From: Clostridiales bacterium
Lineage (GTDB): Bacteria > Bacillota > Clostridia > Christensenellales > Borkfalkiaceae
Direction of reading: 5' to 3'
NCBI GenBank assembly: GCA_021635425.1
Contig: JAJWOJ010000001.1
Coordinates: forward strand, 1-41,711
Length of the DNA: 41,711 bases
The first letter of the stretch is position 1; every line of letters begins with the position of its first letter. The notes beneath the pieces are model-generated. The model was given only the letters and a program-made list of their open reading frames with translations. It did no database searches and was not told the DNA's origin. Made by a program: the position numbers and the translations under genes. Of the stretch, positions 24,788-34,800 are shown one piece after another.

Positions 24788-27367
24788 ATGAAAAGATATA
24801 AAGAAAGAGAACCGATTCCGTTTTATTTTTTAAACGATACGTTTAATGCGGAAGAAATAAAAATTCAATTGGACTTTATGCGGGATACGGGCGTCGGCGC
24901 GTTTTTTCTGCACGTAAGAGACGGCATACTCGACGAAGCTTACGGCACGGAAACATATTTCAAACGCGTAAAATTCATCGTCGAACAAGCCGCGGAACGC
25001 AAAATAAAAGTCTGGCTTTACGATGAAGATTCTTTCCCGAGCGGAAATGCCGGCGGGCAAATCGCGATAGAATCTCCCGAATTGCAGGCGTACAGCCTTA
25101 AAGTCGTTAAACTTAAAGCCGAAGAAATAAAAGACGGAACGGCAAAAAGAGTTTTAGGTCGGGTAAGAGGTTTGTTCGGTTACGCCGTAAAAAACGAAAA
25201 CGGAGTTGAAACGAGCCGTAAAATTACCGATTGTTTCGGGGTCGTCCGCAGATATTGGTATCGCAGGGATATGAATAAAACGTATTATTGCGATATGCAG
25301 GACAAATTGTTCTTTCCGCACGTCCGCGCCGGAACCTGTTATTCCGAAATTATTTTCGAGGCGGAAGCGGGCGACGGCGAAGAAATATACGTCGCGTATC
25401 TGGAACCTGTCAGGACGGACGGACATTACGGCTTGCAGGCGGATTGCCTCAACAGGCGTACAACCGAAGAGTTCATAGCGCGCACACACGAAAAGTACGC
25501 GAAATACGTAGGCGAGTATTTCGGAACGACTATTCCCGGTATATTTATGGACGAGCCGTCCGCGGGAGGACTTCTGCCTTATACCGACGAAGTCGTTGCC
25601 AAGTTCAAGGAAATACGGGGTTACGACGTAACCGATTATTACTATAAACTTTCGTCGGAATATTACGGCGACGGGAAAAAGGTTCGCAGAGATTATATAG
25701 AAACAATAACGAGGCTGTTTTGCGACAATTTTATCTCGCCCATAACGCAATGGTGCGAGCGGCACGGTCTTGAGTCTACGGGGCATTTTTACGGCGAGGA
25801 AGACCCTCTTTCGGGTTCGCTTTGCGCGCAAAGCGTGTACAGACAGATAAAACTTATGGGTATTCCCGGTTTCGATATAATAGGTCGTTACGTTGGGGAC
25901 AGAGATCATTGCGCGTTGATTCTCGGCGCGAAAATCGTCGTATCGGCGGCTATTCAAAGCGGCAAGAAGAGAATTTTAGCGGAGTGTTTCGCGTTAAATC
26001 CGTTTAATTACGGATACGACGGACTCAGAAAAACAGCCGATTGGTTGTTTGCCTGCGGAATAGATACTTTTGCCCCTCACGCTTTCCATTACGGATACGG
26101 CGCATATCAGCGGACGGACGCGGGTAAATCGTTCTTCTATCAGGATCCGCTTTACGGCGAGTATACGGAGTTTGCCGCTTACGCGGGCAGGGTAAGTAAT
26201 TTGTTGTCGCTTTTCAGCCACGAAAACGAAGTTCTCCTCGTTTTGCCGAGTTGCGGATTTGCCGAGGAGGTTCCGTTCCCGATGTGTAACACGGGCGTGT
26301 ATCCGAGCGACAGGGCGAAGACGATGCAATCGCGTTTATACGCGGCGGTCCGTTATCTTATAGAAAGACAAATTGTCTGGAACGTCGCCGACGTTCAGGG
26401 CGTTGCCGACGCGGACGTTCGCGACGGAATGGTAAATATCGGCGAGTGTTCGTATAAAAAAGTAATTTTTATAAACGGAGGCGAGGAAGAAGCGCGCGTT
26501 TACGAAAAAACTTTGAAAGCAGGCGTCGATTGCGTGGCGTTCGACGGTAATTCTTTCGACGGCTTCCCGCAGAAGGAAGGGCTTTTTGGCGGAGAGAATA
26601 TTCTCGCGCTGGAAAAACGGAGAGGAAGCGAAAAACTGTTGTTTTTATATCAGAATGACAAATCGTTTGCGGAAGTGAAAGTTCCCGTCGCCGGCAGAAC
26701 GGTTATATACGACGGTAAAAACGACGAATGGTCGGAAGTTGTTGCGAAAAACGGCGAAGCGACGATAGGAATCAAAGGTTACGGGTCGGCTGTTTTGCTT
26801 ATCGGCGCTACGGACGACATAAAAACCGCAGGCGAGTATTCTTACGCGGTTTCGGGCGATACGGTAATCGAATGCGAAAGAAATCCCCAATGGGTTTATA
26901 TGCCCGTCGGCGCGAAATCGGCGATAACGACTTACGATATAGAAATCGGCGACGGTAAAGAAAAAATAACGTTTGAAGCGCATAAATACGCAAGATTGCG
27001 CGAACTTATCGGCACGCAGGACGAAATATACTCGGGCGAATACGTCGTTCCTTATTTCGACGTCGCGCCGAGAATGAAATCGATATATCCGAAGAGGGCG
27101 GTTTTCAGAGCGAAGATCGAAAAGATCGACGGGGACGAAGCCGTGCTTTTCGACGGCGGAACGTTCTCGGGAGACTATAAACTGTTCTGGAACGGCGAAG
27201 AGATACCCGCAGGGGAGATAGTTCCGCACAGGGTGTACGACGCAAAAAACAAAATTTTCAAACCCGTGTGGAAAGACGGAATCAACATATTGGAAATATC
27301 GTTCGACGAAGGCGGAGAATTCGACGGCGTGAACGGTGAAATATATTTATACAAGGAGCATATATGA
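24788..27367 (+). CDS. GH106-like glycosidase, cytoplasmic
   Basis: This 859-residue protein is a diverged paralogue of the interrupted gene at 16974-19754 and is intact. It opens with EPIPFYFLNDTFNAEEIKIQ, then VGAFFLHVRDG, KVWLYDEDSFPSGNAGGQIA, GIFMDEPSAGG (Glu256 a candidate catalytic acid), QWCERHGLESTGHFYGEEDP, a long barrel and linker region, and a C-terminal jelly-roll-like domain (about 725-855, including LFWNGEEIPAGE). It has no signal peptide. Proteins with this opening (FW.N..L..EEI..Q, then GLKVWLYDE.G.PSG) are annotated as alpha-L-rhamnosidase/GH106-related glycosidases as far as I recall. The specificity is not provable here. It overlaps nagB by 4 nt. Confidence 0.7.
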   Translation: MKRYKEREPIPFYFLNDTFNAEEIKIQLDFMRDTGVGAFFLHVRDGILDEAYGTETYFKRVKFIVEQAAERKIKVWLYDEDSFPSGNAGGQIAIESPELQAYSLKVVKLKAEEIKDGTAKRVLGRVRGLFGYAVKNENGVETSRKITDCFGVVRRYWYRRDMNKTYYCDMQDKLFFPHVRAGTCYSEIIFEAEAGDGEEIYVAYLEPVRTDGHYGLQADCLNRRTTEEFIARTHEKYAKYVGEYFGTTIPGIFMDEPSAGGLLPYTDEVVAKFKEIRGYDVTDYYYKLSSEYYGDGKKVRRDYIETITRLFCDNFISPITQWCERHGLESTGHFYGEEDPLSGSLCAQSVYRQIKLMGIPGFDIIGRYVGDRDHCALILGAKIVVSAAIQSGKKRILAECFALNPFNYGYDGLRKTADWLFACGIDTFAPHAFHYGYGAYQRTDAGKSFFYQDPLYGEYTEFAAYAGRVSNLLSLFSHENEVLLVLPSCGFAEEVPFPMCNTGVYPSDRAKTMQSRLYAAVRYLIERQIVWNVADVQGVADADVRDGMVNIGECSYKKVIFINGGEEEARVYEKTLKAGVDCVAFDGNSFDGFPQKEGLFGGENILALEKRRGSEKLLFLYQNDKSFAEVKVPVAGRTVIYDGKNDEWSEVVAKNGEATIGIKGYGSAVLLIGATDDIKTAGEYSYAVSGDTVIECERNPQWVYMPVGAKSAITTYDIEIGDGKEKITFEAHKYARLRELIGTQDEIYSGEYVVPYFDVAPRMKSIYPKRAVFRAKIEKIDGDEAVLFDGGTFSGDYKLFWNGEEIPAGEIVPHRVYDAKNKIFKPVWKDGINILEISFDEGGEFDGVNGEIYLYKEHI

Positions 27368-28119
27368 AACTCATAGTAGCAAAAAACACCGAAGAAATGG
27401 CAAAACTTTCGGCGAAACAGGCGGCAGACGTTCTTAACGCCGCAATCGAAAAAAAAGGCTCGGCAAGATTACTCTTGTCAACGGGCGCGTCCCAACTCGA
27501 ATTCTTCAAAGAGTTCGTAAAACAGAAAGTCGAATGGCATAAAGTGGAAATGTTCCACCTCGACGAATACGTCGGAATATCTCCCGACCACCCCGCGAGC
27601 TTCAATAATTATCTTACGAAAAGATTCGTGGAAAAAGTATTGCCGGGGAAAGTTCATCTTATATGCGGACTCGACGATCCTTTCAAAACGATCGAGAAGC
27701 TTACGGCTCTCGTCAACGAGCGCGAGATAGATCTCGGAATGATAGGCATAGGCGAAAACGCGCATATAGCGTTTAACGACCCGCCGGCAGATTTCAACGA
27801 CCCGAGATCGTACAAGATAGTTACGCTCGCGCCGAGATGTTTACAGCAACAGGTGGGCGAAGGATGGTTCAAATCGGTTGACGAAACGTATAAACAGGCA
27901 ATATCGATGACGTGTCCGCAGATCATGAAGTGCGAACATATCATATGCGTTGTTCCGTATAAGGTCAAAGCCGAAGCTATCTATAAAACTTTCACGAGCG
28001 AAATCACCAACGAAGTACCGGCGACGTTGCTCAAAAAACATGCCGACACGACTGTCTGGTGCGATCCCGATTCCGCTTCCGGATTGTCTCGGGACGTAAT
28101 CGAAAAATATTCCGACTGA
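27364..28119 (+). CDS. nagB: Glucosamine-6-phosphate deaminase
   Basis: This 251-residue cytoplasmic enzyme converts glucosamine-6-phosphate to fructose-6-phosphate plus ammonia, completing the route begun by NagA. Motifs: LSTGASQ (phosphate loop), FHLDEYVG with Asp67 and Glu68, and GENAHIAFNDP with the catalytic-site His134. Most homologues have a Gly where Ala133 sits and Glu where Asp139 sits, so it belongs to a slightly diverged branch. Its ATG overlaps the stop of the GH106-like gene (ATGA), which implies translational coupling; AAGGAG is the SD. Confidence 0.9.
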   Translation: MKLIVAKNTEEMAKLSAKQAADVLNAAIEKKGSARLLLSTGASQLEFFKEFVKQKVEWHKVEMFHLDEYVGISPDHPASFNNYLTKRFVEKVLPGKVHLICGLDDPFKTIEKLTALVNEREIDLGMIGIGENAHIAFNDPPADFNDPRSYKIVTLAPRCLQQQVGEGWFKSVDETYKQAISMTCPQIMKCEHIICVVPYKVKAEAIYKTFTSEITNEVPATLLKKHADTTVWCDPDSASGLSRDVIEKYSD

Positions 28120-28163
28120 TTAAAATTTCATCGGTCGGAGAAAAAGAATAGGAGGAAAGAATA

Positions 28164-29888
28164 ATGAAAAAATTCAGAAGAACACTTGCGGGCGCAATCG
28201 CTCTTGTCTCGTCGGTCGTTATCGGCATGACGACGCTTACCGGTTGCGGAGCAAAAGAAAGCGTCGTAAGAGACGAAAAGACGATCAATATCCGCGCGTG
28301 TATCGGCGGTTACGGCGATTCGTGGCTCCGTGCGCTTGCGGATAAATTCAACGAGGTATATGCCGACAAGGGCTATAAAGCAAACGTTCTTGCAAGTTCG
28401 ACGGACCTCGAAAGCAAAGTCGCTATGAAAGAATTGTATTCTAAAGACGACTGGGTAGATTTATACTTCGTCAACGTAAACAATACGATGGCTCAATTTA
28501 CCGAGAGCGGCGGCGAATACGGACAACTCGTAGCCGACCTTACCGATACGGTCTGGAATAACACGGCTATAAACTTCAACGGCGAAGAGGAGAGCAAAAC
28601 CCTCATATCCGAAAAAATGCAGGTTTCGCTTCCGGACGACGTTTTAAAGGTGAACGGAAGAGTTTACGGCTTCAATACGAGCAACGATATCGGCGGAATG
28701 ATTGTCAACACCGCCAAACTTGCGAAATACGGCGTTACGAGAATTCCGAAAACCACCAACGAACTCTTCGACGTTTTCGAACTCATCTACGAGGGAGACG
28801 CGTCGAAAGGCATAAAAGGCTCGCTCGAAAGCAACATTTTCCCCGTAACCTTCCTCGGCGGCGATAACGGTTATCCCATTCACTTCGTAACCGCATGGCA
28901 GGCTCAATACGCAGGCATCGAAGAGTACGAGCGTTTCTACGGGTATACCGACGAAAGCGGCAACGACAGGCTCGAGGACGGTTATAAGGTATATGACGAC
29001 GAGTCCCTCAATAAAATGCTCGAAGCGATGTTCAACATGTACGACAGTTCGTTCGTTGCGAGCGGCTCGAACAACAACTCGATTGATACCGCTCATATCA
29101 AAATAATGAGCGATAAGGGCGGCGCGGTGTTTATGTCCGACGGAAACTGGGCGTATAACGAAATTATCACCAACTACCAGTCCTCGATAAACAATCTTGC
29201 GTTTGCAAACGTTCCCGTGCTTTCCGCCGTCGGCGTAAAACTCTTCGGGAAAAACACGACTTACGGTTTCGACGACGACAAATGCGAGCAAGTGCTTTCT
29301 TTCGCGATAGATAAGACGGACGAAGGAAAGACCGCAGCGGAAATCGTTGCCGACGCAAAGAGCGAAAAAGGCTGGGATCTGAACGAAAGAGAAGTAACCG
29401 AAGTTATGAAAGCGCGCGGAATATACTGTTCGCGTTCCGCTCTGGCGGCAGGCGCGTTCGTTGCCGAAAAATCTAAGGTAAAAGATCTTTGCTATCTTTT
29501 CCTTCGTATGTTCGCAAGCGACGACAACGCAACTCTTTACAACAGAGAATGTAACGGTTTCACCGCTTATATGACGGATTTTTCCAAGGCGAAAGACACG
29601 GGGTACAATAAACAGTGTCAGGCGATAGTCAAAACGGCTTACGCTACGCCCGTATGGATGAACTCTACCGATTTAAGGCTTAAAATGGGGCATAATAACC
29701 TTATTTTCCCCAACTCCGATTTGTCGTTCGTAAGCAAAATAATCGGAAAGCAGGCAACCATTTATAAAGACGGTAAAAAGACGGGCGACAAGTCGCTCTA
29801 CGCGAAGAATGCCGAAGACATGCTCGTCGAAGTTCGCGCTTATGCGAAAGACAATTGGGCGGAATGGGTAAAAAAAGTTACGAAATAA
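28164..29888 (+). CDS. Sugar ABC transporter substrate-binding lipoprotein (family 1), second system
   Basis: The 574-residue protein has a lipoprotein signal ending at Cys28 (LTGC). It is about 100 residues longer than the first binding protein, and the mature region begins with NIRACIGGYGDSWLRALADK, typical of oligosaccharide-binding members. GGNDNGYP-like and GAVFMSDGNWAYNE stretches fit the hinge/lobe pattern of family 1 proteins. SD AGGAGG precedes the ATG. Two permease genes follow directly and no ATPase is present. Low similarity to the 4771-6192 protein suggests a different ligand. Confidence 0.9.
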   Translation: MKKFRRTLAGAIALVSSVVIGMTTLTGCGAKESVVRDEKTINIRACIGGYGDSWLRALADKFNEVYADKGYKANVLASSTDLESKVAMKELYSKDDWVDLYFVNVNNTMAQFTESGGEYGQLVADLTDTVWNNTAINFNGEEESKTLISEKMQVSLPDDVLKVNGRVYGFNTSNDIGGMIVNTAKLAKYGVTRIPKTTNELFDVFELIYEGDASKGIKGSLESNIFPVTFLGGDNGYPIHFVTAWQAQYAGIEEYERFYGYTDESGNDRLEDGYKVYDDESLNKMLEAMFNMYDSSFVASGSNNNSIDTAHIKIMSDKGGAVFMSDGNWAYNEIITNYQSSINNLAFANVPVLSAVGVKLFGKNTTYGFDDDKCEQVLSFAIDKTDEGKTAAEIVADAKSEKGWDLNEREVTEVMKARGIYCSRSALAAGAFVAEKSKVKDLCYLFLRMFASDDNATLYNRECNGFTAYMTDFSKAKDTGYNKQCQAIVKTAYATPVWMNSTDLRLKMGHNNLIFPNSDLSFVSKIIGKQATIYKDGKKTGDKSLYAKNAEDMLVEVRAYAKDNWAEWVKKVTK

Positions 29889-29915
29889 AAGCCGTAATCG
29901 GCGGGAGACGTTAAA

Positions 29916-30866
29916 ATGGCGAAAAGAACAAGCTCTTATTCAAAATTCGAAAGGAAAGATTTTCCCTTCGTCTATTTGTTGATCGCTTTGCCCGTGTTGC
30001 AGTTTGCCGTATTCTGGTTTTACGTAAACATCAGTTCGTTTACGTTGTCGTTTAAAGACGCCCTGGGCAGATGGACGCTGGACAACTTTAAACAGGTATG
30101 GCACGGGCTTACGCACGCGGATCAATACGGAACGAACATCGTTACCATGATTTTGCGTTCGTTCGTGCTGTGGTTCATATCTAACTGCGTCGTCTTTCCC
30201 ATCTCGCTTTGTACCACTTACGTTTTGTTCAGAAGGGTTTTCGGTCACTATGTTTTCCGTGTGATATACATGTTGCCGAGCCTTATAGGCGGCGTGGTGT
30301 GGATAGCCACGATGAAACAGGTGCTGGGCAACACCGGCGCGATCGTATATCTTCTGAAAAAGGCGGGCATTACGCTTTCGGGCGCGGTTAAAAACGACGG
30401 GCTTATGTACGACGTTGCCACGGCGTTCCCGACCTTGTGCGCAACCGTGTTCATTTACGGAATAGCGGGCGGAAACGCCGTGGTTACAGGCGCGTATGCG
30501 CGTATACCGGAAGACCTTTTCGACGTCGGAAAGCTCGACGGCATAGGATTCTGGCGCGAATTTTTCAACGTGTGTCTGCCGTGCATATGGCCTACGGTTT
30601 CCACCTTGCTTACGTTTTCGCTTTGCACGATATTCGTCGGCGAGGGAAACGTATTCCTTTATACCAACGGCGAAGGCGGTTACGGTCTCGACACTATGGG
30701 ATTTTATATACAATATCTCGTTTATAGATTGTCGCTCACGAGTTCGGAAAAAATGCCTTACGGATATCCTGCCGCTATCGGACTTTTTATCACGGTAATC
30801 ACTTTGCCGATAGTTCTTGTCGGCAGAAGAATACTCGAAAGCCTCGTAGAAGCGGTAGAGACGTAA
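29916..30866 (+). CDS. Sugar ABC transporter permease, MalF/UgpA type, second system
   Basis: The 316-residue polytopic membrane protein has its first hydrophobic segment at about 18-38 (VYLLIALPVLQFAVFWF) and several more. The EAA-type loop is IPEDLFDVGKLDGIGFWREF, diverged from the usual EAA.DGA core but in the right place. It works with the binding protein 27 nt upstream and the permease 12 nt downstream. GGGAG is the SD. Confidence 0.9.
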   Translation: MAKRTSSYSKFERKDFPFVYLLIALPVLQFAVFWFYVNISSFTLSFKDALGRWTLDNFKQVWHGLTHADQYGTNIVTMILRSFVLWFISNCVVFPISLCTTYVLFRRVFGHYVFRVIYMLPSLIGGVVWIATMKQVLGNTGAIVYLLKKAGITLSGAVKNDGLMYDVATAFPTLCATVFIYGIAGGNAVVTGAYARIPEDLFDVGKLDGIGFWREFFNVCLPCIWPTVSTLLTFSLCTIFVGEGNVFLYTNGEGGYGLDTMGFYIQYLVYRLSLTSSEKMPYGYPAAIGLFITVITLPIVLVGRRILESLVEAVET

Positions 30867-30878
30867 AGGGAGGAAGAC

Positions 30879-31790
30879 ATGAAGATAAAAAACGTTATAC
30901 ACGAGCGTGTAAGTCGGTTCAGACATAAATCGACTTCGGAAAAAGTCGCTCTTTGCGTGTTTTTCGTATTCTTTCTTACTATGACGGTAATTTATATATA
31001 TCCGATACTGTCTATATTTTTCAATTCGTTCAGAAAGCTGGAAGAATACGAAGAACTTTATACCAATCCCAATGCGAGTCCGTTTACTTTTCCTTTGTGG
31101 CAAACGAGAAGCTGGGGAGAGGTTTTCACCACGTTCAAGTATAAAAACTATACTTATTTCGATATGTTGTTCAACTCCGTGTGGATAACCGTGGTAAAAG
31201 TTACGGTCAACATCTTAGCAAGCACTTTTCTTGCGTATGCGGTGGCGCGGTTCCGTTTCCCGGGCAGAAATTTTCTGTATGCGGTGGTTATTTTTTCTCA
31301 GACCATCCCGATTATAGGAACGGGCGCGGCAAGCTACAAACTGTTTACCCAACTCGGGTTTATAAACAATCCGTTTCTTATGTGGATTGCGTGGTTCAGC
31401 GCGTTCGACTTCGCGTTTATCGTTCTGTACGGCACTTTCCGCGGAATAAGCCCCACTTATTCGGAGTCGGCAAAACTCGACGGGGCAGACAATCTGACGG
31501 TGCTTTTCAAAATAGTAATGCCGCAGGCATTCCCCTGTATAGCCGCGCTTGCCATTCAGCAGTCGATAACCGTCTGGAACGATTATACCACTTCGCTTAT
31601 ATACCTCCGCGATTATCCCAATATCGCTTACGGCTTGTTCGTTACCGAAAAGAGCATTTCTTATTTCTACAACGCAAGGGCTTTATACAGCGCGGTGGTC
31701 TGCATTTCCATGATACCTATTCTCATTCTGTACGCATGTTCGCAAAAACTCATTCTCACAAATATGAATGCGGGCGGTTTGAAAGGATAA
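30879..31790 (+). CDS. Sugar ABC transporter permease, MalG/UgpE type, second system
   Basis: The 303-residue permease has a first membrane span at about 25-45 (FFLTMTVIYIYPILSIFFNS), the MalG-like FNSFRKLEEYEE after it, an EAA loop YSESAKLDGADNLTVLFKIV, and the C terminus NMNAGGLKG typical of this subfamily. It completes the second importer and has SD GGGAGGA. The next gene begins 22 nt later, so the surface lipoprotein that follows is probably co-transcribed. Confidence 0.9.
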   Translation: MKIKNVIHERVSRFRHKSTSEKVALCVFFVFFLTMTVIYIYPILSIFFNSFRKLEEYEELYTNPNASPFTFPLWQTRSWGEVFTTFKYKNYTYFDMLFNSVWITVVKVTVNILASTFLAYAVARFRFPGRNFLYAVVIFSQTIPIIGTGAASYKLFTQLGFINNPFLMWIAWFSAFDFAFIVLYGTFRGISPTYSESAKLDGADNLTVLFKIVMPQAFPCIAALAIQQSITVWNDYTTSLIYLRDYPNIAYGLFVTEKSISYFYNARALYSAVVCISMIPILILYACSQKLILTNMNAGGLKG

Positions 31791-31812
31791 AAAATACTAA
31801 GGGAGCAAAATT

Positions 31813-34800
31813 ATGAAACAAACAAAAAGAACATTTTTAGTTACGGTTCTTACGATGGTCGCTCTTTTCGCGATCTGCGCTTTTGCCGTGAGTTGCTCGG
31901 GCGGTTCCGGCTCGGGAGCAACTCTGGAAGATCCTCGCTTCGCGGCGGATATTCCTGCCGAGACGCATCTTAGCAGCTGCATCGATCTGGACGATTATAT
32001 CGTTAAAATCGACGGCGCGACGACGACCGTCACCGTTACTTATTACAATCCGGTGTCCGATAAAAACGTTACCGAAACGTTTACGGGCAATAACATGGTG
32101 TTTTATCCGAAAATAGTCGGGGAACACACTATCGTATATACAGTAAGCAAAGGCGACGCGACGAAAAGCACCGCTCCGCTTAAAATTTCGGTTATAGCCG
32201 ATCCGCCGACGATAACGATTTCGCATACGGCGCAGACTATTTCCATGCCCGATTCGGGCGAAGTTACGCGCTCGTTCGACTGGCTTATGTCCAACGCTTC
32301 CATGAACCTTAAACCCGTCACCTCGACGACGAAGGTTTCGGCGGCTTCTTACAGAGCGATAAACGTGGGAATCGACTGCGTTAACGCCGAATGGGAAGAT
32401 ATCGAAGTGAGCGAAGGGGCGGAAACGTTCACCTTCTCGAATATCGGCGAATATAAATTCACCGTTCGCGCCGAGTCCGACGGGAACTTTTCCGAAGATT
32501 ACTTCCTCGTGAACGTAATCAAGGACCCGACCGAAGGTACGGCGAAGCGCGACGGAACGAAAGTCGTCGAAAAGGGCAAAGGCGTCGTGTATGCCGAGAA
32601 CGATCCGTATACGTTTAAACTCATGTCGAGTTCGCTTTCGGATATCAACTATGCCGTAGTTGCGGATAAACTCGGAGACGGTAAGAAGTTAAGCCTTATT
32701 TTCAAGGGCAAAAACGTTCCTCAGCTCGGGTTTTACGTTATCCCCGACGTCGGCAGCGGCGACGAATACAACATCAAGACCACGAAAGGCGGATTTTTCA
32801 GCTTTGTCGCGAAGGAATCGAGCGGGCATAAATGGGTATTCTTCTTCCCGAACATGCTTACCGGCAACGCCGCGAGAACGCCTATCCCCGGGACGAACGA
32901 TTTCGGCGTGAACGACCTTGACGAAAACAGCCGTTATCTTATGCAGTATTCGCTTTCCAAGGTGGCTTACGTAGAAGCGCGCGACGCATGGCGGCTTAAA
33001 GTCAACGTGGAAATATACGAAGTGAAATCGTATTCGACCGAAAACGAAAATTCGGAGTGCGTTATAGGCGATAAGCTTCACGAAATAGGTATAGAAGGCG
33101 AGTTCTATTATGCGAAAGGTCAGGAATTCGACTTTGATAAAGGCAGCTCGGTAATTTACGGGGATATCCGCAACAATATAGATATTCAGTATATTTCCGA
33201 CGACAGAAATATAAAGAAAGCCCCGAAAGAGGAAACGAAAGTTGCGGGAACGGATAACGTTTATTCGTATAAATCGTCCGCAACTCAGAATGCCGACGGA
33301 AGTATCACCGCGGTTTTGAAACAGGGTAAAATTTCCGACGACAAGGAAACGGGCGTAACCGATCAGCTCGGCTACGTCGGCATTACGGACAGCGGCTTCG
33401 GAATGGGAACTACCATGACGATAGATTTCGAGGGCAAGAATCTGCCCGGCATCGGAATTTATCTCGGTAAATCTCCCGAAGGGTACGCCGTAGGCGGCGC
33501 GACGGCTTCCGGTACCGGTTTCTATATAGGAAACGGCAACGTGAGCGGCGAACTCAGTTCAATCGGACAAAGACTTATAGTAAACGGTCCCAACAGGCTC
33601 GATCCGGGCGGTAAATACCGCGGAAACGACGGATATCCGCCGTATTACGGCAGAATAGACAAGCTTTCCTATCTCGGCTCGGCGGCAAGCGGCGATCCGA
33701 ATTTCAACCGCAGCGCGGAAATGGGTTATAACCTTCTGGAAGAAGGCAAAAAATACCGCTTCGAACTTACCGACGTTTCGGCAGAGGCTTCGGATGATTT
33801 TAAAGTGTTCGCGCTCAATTACAAATTGTACGATATGAGCGGAGAAACCCCGATTCTGCTTGTCGACGTAACGAAGAGCGTAGACAGAAGTTTCGACGTC
33901 GTGGATTTCAATTCTCAGACCATAGCGTTTTTCAGTTCGATTCATCAGAATATCAGGTTTACTTACTCTTTATCGGGTGAAAGAATCAACTATCCTTACG
34001 AAACCGAAATCGATCCCGACGCGATAACGCTTGCGCCTGCCGTCATCAGAGAAACCAAAAACGCGGAAGGTCTCGTAACGTTCAGCGGAACTTATTCGTA
34101 TCAGGGTCTCGGAAGATATAACGTCGGCGACGTACTCGAATTCCGTTTTACGGGAAGAAATATCCCCAACGTCGGATTGTTTACCGATAAAAACGGCGTA
34201 AACGCGGTCGGCGGAGGAACGGAAAACACGGGTATATTCCTGCAGACTTCGGGTCACGGCGCGTCGGCTTACGATAAGCGTTTGTATATAACCGGTCCGT
34301 ATCTTATCGACGCGGGCAACACGCAGGCTTATTCGAACATTCCCGGGTTTAAATACCGCGAATGGCTCGGCGCAAACTGCGAACTCGGCGTAGACGTCAG
34401 TTATGAAGTAGACGGCGGCAGATTCTCTCGTTTCGGCATAGCGATGCTCGATCCTTATACCAAATACGTTTACAGAGTAAGCACCTCGGCAAGCGACGCG
34501 GAAGGAAAAGTGATAATCACGTGCGAGTTGTATTCCGTAGACAAAGAGGAGTTGGTGCCGGTAGCAAAATACGAAAAAGAGGTTACGCATTATCTTCCCT
34601 CGCTCGAAAATACTTACGCTACGGTTTATGGCGCGGGCAGTTTTTCGAACAAAGATATAACGTTTGCTTACACCGTAAAGTCGGGCAGCGACGTTAATCC
34701 CGGGGAAGAAACGATTACGCTTAACTGCGCTTCGATAACCGAAAAGAAAGAAGGCGGAACGCTGGTAGGGTTTGGCGGAACTTACGACTATAAAGGCTTA

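Noticed and set aside
29940..31103. Minus-strand open frame of 387 codons opposite the second permease pair
   Set aside because: Antisense to two clear ABC permeases; composition (Arg, His, Tyr-rich) is typical of a shadow frame.
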